Positions 26,287 to 34,209 are shown, counted from the stretch's first letter. The stretch is DNA of 64,000 nt from Ruminococcus bovis (GCF_005601135.1 NZ_CP039381.1:803941-867940), one strand, 5' to 3'. The notes: a model not told the origin generated them from the letters alone. A program made the numbers and translations.

Positions 26287-27737
26287 TGAAAATTTCTTTG
26301 TTTAAAAAATACCTATCCATAACAATGGGTATTATATTAATAGCCTTTATTATACTAGGCACTTTTCTTATGGTTTTTGTCAATCAGTTTTGGGACACAA
26401 GAAACCTAAACAAAGCTAAGGAAGACCTTAATTCCTATGTTCTGCTAACCACACAAGCTCTGGAAAATAAAGATGGTAAACTTGAGGTTAAAGACCAAGA
26501 AACCTTTAACCTAATGATTGATTTAAGCAAAAACAATTCTTACAATCTTATTATTACAGATGCAGCAGGTACAGTTTACAGAATTACAAGACAAGACAAA
26601 AACATTAAAACAGGCTACCAAATGCCTTATTATGTAACCAATACACTAATAAAAGACCAGTATTACGAAAGTGAACAGAAAACAGACTTTTTCTATAGTG
26701 ATACAAAATTAGCTGTTGCCTCACCTTTCAAGTTAAAATTAACCGAAGGTACAAAAGAAGGTATAGCAATAGCCGGTTATATCTTTGTTTGTGTACCTGA
26801 ACATACAATAAATAATGAATTGCCTGACCAAATTTTCCAAATCCTAATTTATGCAGTTTTGGCTTCTGTACTTGTATCTTGCATATTAGCCGGTGTCTTC
26901 TCTTACACTCAATCTAAACAGCTAAAGCAAATGAGCGAACAAGCTAAGAAATTTGCAAAGGGTGATTTTTCAGGTCGTATTCCTGTAAAAGGTAAGGATG
27001 AAGTTGGTCAGCTAACCAGAGCCTTTAACGATATGGCTGATGCTCTTGACAAGGAAGAATCAGTCAGAAGAGACTTTATTGCAAACATAAGTCACGAATT
27101 AAAGACACCTATGACAACTATTGCAGGTTTTATTGACGGTATTCTTGACGGAACTATTCCGGAAAGTAAGCAGAAGCATTACCTAACTATTGTTTCTGAA
27201 GAAATATCCAGACTTTCAGGACTTGTTGCATCAATGCTAAGCCTTGCAAGAATTGACAGTGGCAAAACTACAATTTACAAAACTAAATTCTCCTTAGTTT
27301 CTACTATTGTAAATATTCTTCTAACATTTGAAGATAGACTTGAAGAAAAGGAAATTGAAATTGTAGGACTTGAATCTGCTGATGGTCTTTCTGTTTATGG
27401 TGACCAAGCACTGTTACATCAAGTTCTTTATAACCTTATTGAAAACGCTACAAAGTTTACACCACAAGGTGGACAAATCACTTTCCATGCCGAAAGCAAA
27501 GGTGATAAACTTTACTTTAGTGTTAAAAATACAGGTAAGGGTATTTCTAAGGAAGATTTACCGTTTATCTTTGATAAATTCTACAAAACAGACAAATCAA
27601 GAAGTGAGGACAAAAAGTCTATGGGTCTTGGTCTTTACCTTGTAAAAACTATTGTCAACTTACATGGTGGGGAAATTACTGTTACCAGTGAAATTGACAA
27701 GGAAACCTGTTTTGCTTTCTGGATACCTAACAAATAA
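26286..27737 (+). CDS. Membrane sensor histidine kinase (HAMP, HisKA, HATPase)
   Basis: 483 residues. TM1 (about 10-32), an extracytoplasmic sensor of about 150 residues, TM2 (about 184-206), HAMP ('AKKFAKGDFSGRIP'), H-box 'FIANISHELKTPM' with the phosphorylated His, then the ATP-binding N ('NLIENATKFT'), G1 and F ('IFDKFYKTDKS') and G2 ('GLGLYLVK') boxes. It is a complete, apparently functional PhoR/WalK-type kinase. It shares one base with its regulator gene and precedes htrA by 24 bp. Confidence 0.93.
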   Translation: MKISLFKKYLSITMGIILIAFIILGTFLMVFVNQFWDTRNLNKAKEDLNSYVLLTTQALENKDGKLEVKDQETFNLMIDLSKNNSYNLIITDAAGTVYRITRQDKNIKTGYQMPYYVTNTLIKDQYYESEQKTDFFYSDTKLAVASPFKLKLTEGTKEGIAIAGYIFVCVPEHTINNELPDQIFQILIYAVLASVLVSCILAGVFSYTQSKQLKQMSEQAKKFAKGDFSGRIPVKGKDEVGQLTRAFNDMADALDKEESVRRDFIANISHELKTPMTTIAGFIDGILDGTIPESKQKHYLTIVSEEISRLSGLVASMLSLARIDSGKTTIYKTKFSLVSTIVNILLTFEDRLEEKEIEIVGLESADGLSVYGDQALLHQVLYNLIENATKFTPQGGQITFHAESKGDKLYFSVKNTGKGISKEDLPFIFDKFYKTDKSRSEDKKSMGLGLYLVKTIVNLHGGEITVTSEIDKETCFAFWIPNK

Positions 27738-27761
27738 ATTTTAGAAGTAAGAGAAATATAT

Positions 27762-29411
27762 ATGGAAAACAATAATGATTTTGAACTAAATAATCCGACA
27801 CCTGCTCCTATTCCTGAGCCATTGCCGGAATTACAGAAAAAAACTAAAGATGGTGGCTTTAACGGTGTAGCAAATAGATTTTGTACCGATAAAAAGCCTT
27901 CACCGGTAAAAGAAATGCCAATCTTTACTGTTGGTGAGGAAAGACCTAACCGACCTGATGACACATTTTCTTTTACACCAAAGAAAGAAAAAAACATTGT
28001 AGCTGAAAAGTCTACTGAAGAAAAGCCAAATAACAATGGTTTTCTAAGTGACCCTAAGCCTATTGAAACTACCGATAACTCAGAAAATATTGAAAAAAAT
28101 GTTGTTGGTAAATTCAATGTACCTACTGTACAGAAAAAAAGTTCCAAAAAAGGTGTAACAATCCTTATAACTGTTATAGTTACCGTACTTATTATGACAG
28201 GTGGTTTCTTTGCTTATTCTGTATTGACAGGTAGCAAAGGATTATCCGTTAAGGTTGAGGGCAATACAAGTGGCAATATGTATGAACAACAGGCTACAAA
28301 CCCTGCAGGTGGCAACTACACCTCCGACTATACATTTGACCAGTACTATAATGACCTTGTAAAAAATGCAGTAAACAGTACAACAACTACAAACACTACT
28401 GCAAAGGACTACACAGACAAAAACTTTGATGGCATTATTATTGACACTAAGTCAAGTGGTGAAAAGTCAGCACAATCAGCTTATGAAAAGGTTTCCGACT
28501 CTACTGTAGCAATTCTAACTTTTGAAGACAAAATCTCAAGTGAAGAAAATGCTAAGGGTCAGGGTACAGGTATTATTGTTAGTAGTGACGGTTATATTGT
28601 TACAAACAGTCATGTTATCGGTGACAGCAAGACAGCATACAAATATCAAGTAATCAACAATGATGGCAAGAAATATACTGCTAATGTTGTTGGTTATGAT
28701 ACTCGTACAGACCTTGCAGTTCTAAAAATCAAAGGTAAAAACCTAAAGCCGGTTCACTTTGTTAAGAAAAGTCATCTTCAAGTTGGTGAAGATATTATTG
28801 CAGTTGGCAATCCCGGTGGACTAGACTTTCAGAATAGCTTAACTAAGGGTATTGTTTCAGCTAAAGACAGAACATTGGATGACAGTACAGTATCATATAT
28901 TCAGACAGATGCAGCAGTAAATCCGGGCAACAGTGGTGGTCCATTATGCAACCTTTACGGTGAAGTAATCGGCATCACAACTGCAAAAATTAACTCTGCA
29001 ACATATGAAGGTATGGGTTTTGCAATTCCTAGTGACACAGTAGAAACAGTTGTAAACAACATTATCAAATACGGTTATGTTGAAAACAGAGTAAGACTGG
29101 GCATTGTGGGTGTTGCAGTTGATGAAACTGCCTCTACTGCTCTTGGTATTCCTGAAGGTATCTTGATTACTGAAATTGCCGATGATGGTAGTTTTGCTAA
29201 TTCAAGTGCAAAACCTAAGAACATTATCACTAAGGTTGACGGTACAAGAGTAAAAACATTTAATCAAGTTTATTCTGTTCTTGCCAAACATAAAGTCGGT
29301 GACAAAATCAATGTTGAAATCTGTAAGGTTGATAGTTCCAATCCAAGCAATAGCAAAACTGCTACAATCAATGTTACTCTAGTAGCCGATAAAGGTGAAA
29401 CCCAGAAGTAA
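27762..29411 (+). CDS. htrA: HtrA/DegP-like membrane-anchored serine protease with PDZ domain
   Basis: 549 residues. A 125-residue Pro/Glu/Lys-rich, probably disordered cytoplasmic N-terminus precedes one membrane helix (about 131-153) and a Thr/Ser/Asn linker. The trypsin-like domain has catalytic His284 ('TNSHVIG'), Asp317 ('RTDLAVL') and Ser391 ('GNSGGPL'). One PDZ domain (about 440-540) completes it. It degrades or refolds damaged exported proteins on the outer face. The cytoplasmic tail is longer than the short tails of most Firmicute HtrA proteins. It is third in an operon with a two-component system, the likely regulator. Confidence 0.93.
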   Translation: MENNNDFELNNPTPAPIPEPLPELQKKTKDGGFNGVANRFCTDKKPSPVKEMPIFTVGEERPNRPDDTFSFTPKKEKNIVAEKSTEEKPNNNGFLSDPKPIETTDNSENIEKNVVGKFNVPTVQKKSSKKGVTILITVIVTVLIMTGGFFAYSVLTGSKGLSVKVEGNTSGNMYEQQATNPAGGNYTSDYTFDQYYNDLVKNAVNSTTTTNTTAKDYTDKNFDGIIIDTKSSGEKSAQSAYEKVSDSTVAILTFEDKISSEENAKGQGTGIIVSSDGYIVTNSHVIGDSKTAYKYQVINNDGKKYTANVVGYDTRTDLAVLKIKGKNLKPVHFVKKSHLQVGEDIIAVGNPGGLDFQNSLTKGIVSAKDRTLDDSTVSYIQTDAAVNPGNSGGPLCNLYGEVIGITTAKINSATYEGMGFAIPSDTVETVVNNIIKYGYVENRVRLGIVGVAVDETASTALGIPEGILITEIADDGSFANSSAKPKNIITKVDGTRVKTFNQVYSVLAKHKVGDKINVEICKVDSSNPSNSKTATINVTLVADKGETQK

Positions 29412-29446
29412 TTTAAATTAAGTCAAATACTAAGTTTTATAACACA

Positions 29447-29480
29447 ATAGCCGATAGGTATCCCCTATCGGCTATTTTCA
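29447..29480 (+). terminator. Terminator after htrA
   Basis: Perfect 13-bp stem AATAGCCGATAGG/CCTATCGGCTATT with a 4-nt loop, then TTTCACTTTATTT. Confidence 0.85.
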
Positions 29481-29509
29481 CTTTATTTATGAGATTTATA
29501 TTTTATATT

Positions 29510-30477
29510 TTCAATTTCAGAGCAAGACAAATTAGGGTTTGTCTTTTTAATTTTAATTGTGGGTTAAGGTAAATTTGGGTTTTCAATTTTGTCTGTGAAT
29601 TAAGGTGAATTTGTTTTTTAGCTTTTATTGTGGTTAAAGAAAAGTTTATTTTTTATTTAATATAAAGAAAAATTTACAAAAATATCATACCTTATACTAT
29701 CGTTAAAGTGTGGCTAACAGGTGTAGGGTCTTTCAACAAAAGTTTTTTACAAAAACTTTTGCATAAGTTCACATTAGCAAATCAAACTTCGCCTATGGCT
29801 CGTTTTCTTTGATGTTCACTTAATTGATGTCCCGTTACAAACTAGCCTTTATATAGGTACTTTGCCCTATATGGTAAGTTATAATTTTTAGTTTCTACAT
29901 AGGACGAAGTTACATAAAACATTTTACTATTAAACGGGCGAACAATGTTCGCCCCTACAACTGTAACCCATAATTTTTCTTATATTTTATAGTTAGAAAT
30001 AGAGAAAAGTTTCAGTTAATATGGAATTGTAAATGAATTTACAATTCCAATCACTCCTTCCGTCTTTGCTTACGCAAAGCCACCTCCCTCAGCGAGGGAG
30101 GCAAAATAGTCTGTACAAATCTAAAATAATACGCAATTTTTGAAATAATACAGACTTTATTATTTAGTAGAAATTACGGTAAAGACAAAGGCTTCCTCAG
30201 ACGAGGAAGCTGTCATTCGTGAATTGCAAAGCAATTCACCTTTTAAAGAATGACTGAAGGAGGGAAAAAGCTATTAATTAGTTGAATTAATCGGTTAATA
30301 TCTAATTAACCTATATTACATAAACATCCCCACAAATCCTAATTTATATTGCTGATTTATCTTAACCCACAATCAAAATTGAAAAGATAAGTTTATTAAA
30401 CTAACCTTTACCCACAGACAAAATTGAAAAACCCTAATTTTATAAATTAACACAATCAAAATTAAAAGACAAAAGAA
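29510..30477. repeat. Repeat island B: composite of nested hairpin elements bounded by inverted AT-rich motifs
   Basis: The htrA-tRNA gap has no credible gene. Left flank: two to three degenerate forward copies of an AATTTTGTCTGTG...GGTTAAGGT motif (29530-29650). Right flank: the same motif inverted (30340-30477). Between them are element 2 (about 29721-29960; left arm interrupted by an extra stretch of about 95 bp at 29729-29822, itself rich in small hairpins such as CAAAAGTTTT/AAAACTTTTG), the conserved linker in inverted orientation (29961-30051), and element 1 (30052-30264). Elements share conserved core sequence with islands A and C but different hairpin arms. Confidence 0.8.
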
Positions 30478-30480
30478 AAA

Positions 30481-30506
30481 AATCCAACAGGTTTCCCTAC
30501 TGGATT
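30481..30506 (-). terminator. Terminator of the tRNA gene
   Basis: AATCCA/TGGATT outer and AGG/CCT inner stem, one base after the encoded CCA on the minus strand, followed by a T-rich run (TTTTTCTTTT). Confidence 0.75.
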
Positions 30507-30507
30507 T

Positions 30508-30582
30508 TGGAGCTAGAGATGGGAATTGAACCCACGACCTATTGATTACGAGGCAATTATTCTACCACTGAACTACTCTAGC
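30508..30582 (-). tRNA. tRNA-Thr (anticodon CGU)
   Basis: 75 nt with encoded CCA (30508-30510). The cloverleaf is complete: acceptor GCTAGAG/CTCTAGC (7 bp), D arm GTTC-AGTGGTA-GAAT, anticodon loop CTCGTAA, T arm GTGGG-TTCAATT-CCCAT, discriminator U. Anticodon CGU reads ACG (Thr), and G1-C72 plus C2-G71 are Thr identity pairs. One oddity: the anticodon stem ATTGC/TCAAT has a C-U mismatch at 31/39, leaving four pairs. The D arm and U73 look like tRNA-Gly. It is followed by its own terminator and preceded by four degenerate tandem copies of its own 5' end. Confidence 0.87.
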
Positions 30583-30686
30583 ATAATATCACTAAACTAT
30601 TCTAGCATAATATCACTGAATTACTCTAGCGCAATATCACTAAACTATTCTAGCATAATATCACTGAATTACTCCAGCACAATATG
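30567..30686 (-). repeat. Five tandem 24-bp units, each containing the first 16 nt of the tRNA
   Basis: Five exact-length 24-bp units run from inside the tRNA (30567-30590) upstream through 30591-30614, 30615-30638, 30639-30662 and 30663-30686. Minus-strand unit: spacer GATATTAT plus GCTAGAGTAGTTCAGT. Units 2 and 4 (30591, 30639) are identical to each other (GCTAGAATAGTTTAGT); units 3 and 5 share GAGTAATTCAGT, giving a 48-bp higher-order pattern. All would be in the 5' leader of the precursor tRNA if transcription starts further upstream. Confidence 0.93.
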
Positions 30687-30986
30687 TGATTGATTATATG
30701 TTTAAGTACAAATACTAATAATTATTTAACACTAAGCAACATAAATAATATAAGCTTTCCTCACTATTTTGTCAATATATAGAAAGATATTAATATATTT
30801 ATTCAAAGAACAGTAAAACTTATTCACTAAAAGTGAAATTAATAAGACAAATATATGACATACCAATAATAAAAAGCTATAATAAACTTATAATCATTTA
30901 GTATAGAAAATTCACCTAACAACAATTACTTTTGTTTAAGTAATATTAAAATAGCTGAAATCTAATACTAAAATAGGGGTGTTGTT
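30687..30986. other. AT-rich gap between tRNA leader and XRE gene
   Basis: No gene is seen. A minus-strand TATAAT near 30694-30699 with a weak TTATTA 17 nt upstream could be the tRNA promoter. The right end holds a dyad at 30925-30944 before the XRE gene. Confidence 0.5.
30925..30944. promoter_or_regulatory. Candidate operator upstream of the XRE regulator
   Basis: ATTACTT and AAGTAAT arms, 6-nt spacer, about 43 bp before the start codon. Size and place fit autoregulation by an XRE repressor. Confidence 0.45.
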
Positions 30987-31340
30987 ATGGCAAATAAAAA
31001 TCTAGGTAATCTATTAAAGATTTACCGTAAAAATTCTTTACTGACTCAGCAACAGGTTGCTGACGCTTTAAACATAAATCGTACAACCTATACTTATTAC
31101 GAAACCGGTAAGACAGAACCATCTATTGATACCTTACACAAGCTTATCAAGATTTTCGGTATCACATATGATGATTTATTACCGTCAGAAAAGAACCCTA
31201 AGAGTATTAAGGATTCTTTCCTAAGAGCAAAGGGTGATGAGGCGATTTATAACCTTACTAAAGAGGAACAACAGTTCATTATTTCTCTAAGAGCAATGAG
31301 TCCTGAAGAGAGAGCAGAATTTCTAAAGAATTTAAAATAA
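30987..31340 (+). CDS. XRE-family transcriptional regulator
   Basis: 117 residues. N-terminal Cro/CI helix-turn-helix (about 6-62; 'LTQQQVADALNINRTTYTYYETGKTEPS'). The C-terminal part (about 65-117) is charged and helical ('LTKEEQQFIISLRAMSPEERAEFL') and probably dimerises. Targets are unknown; a dyad just upstream suggests it controls itself. RBS GGGGTG lies before the ATG. A separate promoter for rpsO begins 14 bp after its stop, so it is a single-gene unit. Confidence 0.88.
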   Translation: MANKNLGNLLKIYRKNSLLTQQQVADALNINRTTYTYYETGKTEPSIDTLHKLIKIFGITYDDLLPSEKNPKSIKDSFLRAKGDEAIYNLTKEEQQFIISLRAMSPEERAEFLKNLK

Positions 31341-31353
31341 TTTGTAATAATTA

Positions 31354-31382
31354 TTTACAAATTATCTTTACTGTGTTATAAT
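31354..31382 (+). promoter_or_regulatory. rpsO promoter
   Basis: TTTACA (31354-31359), 17-nt spacer, TATAAT (31377-31382). Confidence 0.82.
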
Positions 31383-31389
31383 ACACAAG

Positions 31390-31486
31390 ATAGCTTAATC
31401 ACGGATTATGGAGTATGCCACAATGTGGATTTCCTGTTTCCTTAACCTGTGAAAAAAGCGATAAATAATGAAAGGTGGAAAACACA
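31390..31486 (+). promoter_or_regulatory. Structured rpsO leader, possible S15 autoregulatory site
   Basis: The roughly 95-nt leader can fold with CACGG/CTGTG outer pairing and an inner CCAC-AAT-GTGG hairpin. S15 represses its own mRNA through leader structures in several bacteria, with different folds. This is a fold guess, not a recognised family. Confidence 0.4.
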
Positions 31487-31750
31487 ATGCTAAAAGAAGA
31501 AAAGCTTGCTATTATGCAGGAATATGCTACTCACGAAGGCGACACAGGTTCTCCTGAAGTACAGATTGCACTTCTATCAAAGAGAATTAAGGACCTAACT
31601 GCTCACCTACAGCAGCATCCAAAGGATCATCACTCAAGAAGAGGTCTATACAAGATGATCGGTCAGAGAAAGAGCCTACTTAAGTATCTTACAAAGGTTG
31701 ACATCGAAAGATATCGTTCAATCATTAAGAGACTTGGTATCCGTAAGTAA
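31487..31750 (+). CDS. rpsO: 30S ribosomal protein S15
   Basis: 87 residues from the ATG at 31487, preceded by AAAGGTGG at 8 nt; the upstream in-frame GTG overlaps that RBS. Conserved S15 sequence: '[19 protein letters not shown]', '[19 protein letters not shown]', '[10 protein letters not shown]'. S15 binds the central domain of 16S rRNA early in 30S assembly. It precedes pnp, the same gene order as in E. coli and many other bacteria. Confidence 0.97.
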   Translation: MLKEEKLAIMQEYATHEGDTGSPEVQIALLSKRIKDLTAHLQQHPKDHHSRRGLYKMIGQRKSLLKYLTKVDIERYRSIIKRLGIRK

Positions 31751-31762
31751 TAGTAAAAATTT

Positions 31763-31795
31763 AGGGCGAAGGGTTTTCCCTTTGCCCTTGTTTTG
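31763..31795 (+). terminator. Terminator between rpsO and pnp
   Basis: AGGGCGAAGGG/CCCTTTGCCCT stem (11 bp, one G-T), TTTT loop, followed by TGTTTTGAT. Likely partial, since no obvious separate promoter for pnp was identified. Confidence 0.75.
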
Positions 31796-31822
31796 ATAAA
31801 AAAACTTTTTTGCAATAAGTAG

Positions 31823-31927
31823 TTACAGGATTTTCCCAGTGCATTTAGCAGTAAAACGAACACATATTTATGCTTTTTATTTATATTTTATGTGGTGGTT
31901 TTATTGCTAAAACCGAAAATCCTGTAA
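31823..31927 (+). promoter_or_regulatory. Long imperfect hairpin in the pnp leader
   Basis: Three nested stems on one axis: TTACAGGATTTTC/GAAAATCCTGTAA (13 bp, 31823-31835 with 31915-31927), TTTAGCAGTAAAAC/GTTTTATTGCTAAA (14 bp, one wobble, 31844-31857 with 31898-31911), and CACATA/TATGTG (31861-31866 with 31889-31894). It ends 31 nt before the pnp start. The layout recalls the E. coli pnp leader hairpin cut by RNase III and used by PNPase to repress itself. Confidence 0.75.
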
Positions 31928-31958
31928 ACAAAATTTATTTATAGGAGGTATTGCAAAT

Positions 31959-34154
31959 ATGAACAAAGCAATGGTATTTGATAAGTACAGAAAATTTGAA
32001 ACAGAATTTGCAGGCAGACCACTGGTTGTTGAAACAGGTAAAATGACTCAGCTAGCTAACGGTGCTTGTCTTGTAAGATATGGCGAAACAGTTGTACATG
32101 TTGCTTGTACTGCTTCTGAAAAGCCAAGAGAAGGAGTTGACTTCTTCCCACTATCTGTTGACTATGAAGAAAAAATGTATTCAGTAGGTAAGATTCCGGG
32201 TTCTTACCTAAAGAGAGAAGGTCGTCCTTCAGAAAAGGCTATCCTTACTTCTCGTGTAATTGACAGACCAATCAGACCTCTATTCCCTAAGGATATGAGA
32301 AATGACTGTTCAATCGTATGTACAGTAATGTCAGTTGACCCTGATTGTCAGCCTGAAATTGCTGCTATGATTGGTACTTCAATTGCTATTTCAATTTCTG
32401 ATGTTCCTTGGAACGGTCCTGTTTCTTCTTGTTCAGTAGGTTTAGTTGATGGCGAAATCGTTATTAACCCAACACTTGAACAGAGAGCAGTTTCTGATAT
32501 GGCAACAACAGTTGCTTCAACATCAGAAAGAATTGCTATGATTGAAGCAGGTGCAAACTGTGTTGATGATGACACAATGTACAAGGCAATTATGGCAGGT
32601 CACGAAGCTAACCAGCCAATTATCCAGTTTATCAAGAATATTCAGGAAGAAATCGGTAAGCCAAAGTTTGACTATCCATCAAATGAACCTGATCACGATA
32701 TGTTTGAAGCAATTTACAACTTTGCTGAAGCTGATGTTAAGGTTGCTATGGATACAGACGACAAGAACATTCGTGACGAAAGACTACTTCCAATCTATGA
32801 TGCAGTTCATGAAAAGTTCGACGAAATCTATCCTGAACAAGAAGCAAAGATTGACGAATGTATGTACAAAACTCAGAAGACAATCGTAAGAAGATGGCTA
32901 CTTGACGAACAGAAGAGAGTTGACGGCAGAGGTATGGACGATATTAGACCACTAGCTTCTGAAGTTGGTATTCTTCCAAGAGTTCACGGTTCAGGTATGT
33001 TCACAAGGGGACAGACTCAGGTTCTTACAGTTGCTACTTTAGGTTCTGTTTCTGAACAGCAGTATCTTGACGGTATTGATGAAGAAGAAACAAAGAGATA
33101 TATCCACCATTACAACTTCCCTAGTTACTCAGTAGGCGAAACAAAGCCAAGCAGAGGTCCCGGTAGAAGAGAAATCGGTCACGGTGCTTTAGCAGAAAGA
33201 GCATTAAAGCCTGTTATTCCATCAGTTGAAGAATTCCCATACACATTAAGACTTGTATCAGAAATTCTTTCTTCTAACGGTTCAACTTCTCAGGGTTCAA
33301 TCTGTGGTTCAACACTTGCACTTATGGACGCAGGTGTTCCAATCAAAGCTCCTGTAGCAGGTATTTCTTGTGGTCTTATTACTGAAGGCGAACGCTGGAT
33401 GACAATGGTTGACATTCAGGGTGTTGAAGACTTCTTCGGCGATATGGACTTTAAGGTAGCCGGTACTAAGGACGGTATCACAGCCATTCAGATGGACCTT
33501 AAGATTTCAGGTCTACTACCTGAAATGGTTAAGGAAGCTCTTGCAAAGACTCACAAAGCAAGAAATTACATTCTTGATGAAGTTATGCTAAAGGCTATTC
33601 CTGAACCAAGACATGAACTAAGCAAGTATGCTCCTAAGATGTTCACTGCTCAGATTCCTGCAGATAAGATTTCTGAAGTTATCGGTAAGAGTGGTAAGGT
33701 TATCAAGGAAATTCAGGCTGAATGTGAAGTTAAGATTGACATTACAGAAGAAGGCGAAAGTGCAAATGTATTTGTTGCCGGTATTGATACAGAAAAGTGC
33801 AAGAAGGCTCTTTCAATCATTGAAATGATTGCTAATGGTCCTGAAATCGGTGCTATCTATATTGGTAAGGTAACAAGAATTATGGACTTCGGTGCATTTA
33901 TTGAAATTGCTCCGGGTATGGAAGGCCTATGCCACATTAGTAAGCTTGATGTTAAGAGAACAGAAAAGGTTACTGATGTTGTTAATGTTGGTGATGTTAT
34001 CAGAGTTAAGGTTGAAGAAATTGACGATAAGGGCAGACTAAATCTTTCAAGAAGAGCTGTTCTAATTGAAGTTGACGGTTTAACTCCTGAAAATACTTTT
34101 GAAGATAGACCAAGAAGACCTCATAACAATCACAACAGAAACGGCAGAAGATAA
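31959..34154 (+). CDS. pnp: Polyribonucleotide nucleotidyltransferase (PNPase)
   Basis: 731 residues with complete architecture: first RNase PH domain, linker, second RNase PH domain with 'DFFGDMDFKVAGTKDGITAIQMD' (catalytic Asp), KH domain ('ISEVIGKSGKVIKEIQ', about 560-620) and S1 domain ('GAFIEIAPGMEGLCHISKL', about 630-700). It is a trimeric 3'-to-5' phosphorolytic exoribonuclease in mRNA decay. RBS GGAGGT precedes the ATG. The long upstream hairpin suggests autoregulation by RNase III and PNPase. Confidence 0.98.
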   Translation: MNKAMVFDKYRKFETEFAGRPLVVETGKMTQLANGACLVRYGETVVHVACTASEKPREGVDFFPLSVDYEEKMYSVGKIPGSYLKREGRPSEKAILTSRVIDRPIRPLFPKDMRNDCSIVCTVMSVDPDCQPEIAAMIGTSIAISISDVPWNGPVSSCSVGLVDGEIVINPTLEQRAVSDMATTVASTSERIAMIEAGANCVDDDTMYKAIMAGHEANQPIIQFIKNIQEEIGKPKFDYPSNEPDHDMFEAIYNFAEADVKVAMDTDDKNIRDERLLPIYDAVHEKFDEIYPEQEAKIDECMYKTQKTIVRRWLLDEQKRVDGRGMDDIRPLASEVGILPRVHGSGMFTRGQTQVLTVATLGSVSEQQYLDGIDEEETKRYIHHYNFPSYSVGETKPSRGPGRREIGHGALAERALKPVIPSVEEFPYTLRLVSEILSSNGSTSQGSICGSTLALMDAGVPIKAPVAGISCGLITEGERWMTMVDIQGVEDFFGDMDFKVAGTKDGITAIQMDLKISGLLPEMVKEALAKTHKARNYILDEVMLKAIPEPRHELSKYAPKMFTAQIPADKISEVIGKSGKVIKEIQAECEVKIDITEEGESANVFVAGIDTEKCKKALSIIEMIANGPEIGAIYIGKVTRIMDFGAFIEIAPGMEGLCHISKLDVKRTEKVTDVVNVGDVIRVKVEEIDDKGRLNLSRRAVLIEVDGLTPENTFEDRPRRPHNNHNRNGRR

Positions 34155-34175
34155 TTTAATCTAAGCTAATAAATT

Positions 34176-34209
34176 AAGGGTTGAAGTTTTAAAACTTCAA
34201 CCCTTTTCT
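34176..34209 (+). terminator. Terminator of pnp, perfect 30-bp palindrome
   Basis: AAGGGTTGAAGTTTT directly followed by its reverse complement, then TTCTG. It could act on both converging transcripts. Confidence 0.85.

Noticed and set aside
27635..28147. 170-codon minus-strand frame over the kinase-htrA junction
   Set aside because: Antisense to two well-supported genes; Ser/Phe-rich shadow of the Glu/Lys-rich htrA N-terminus.
30567..30686. CRISPR-like array
   Set aside because: The 24-bp units are directly abutting with no spacers, and derive from a tRNA 5' end; no cas genes nearby.
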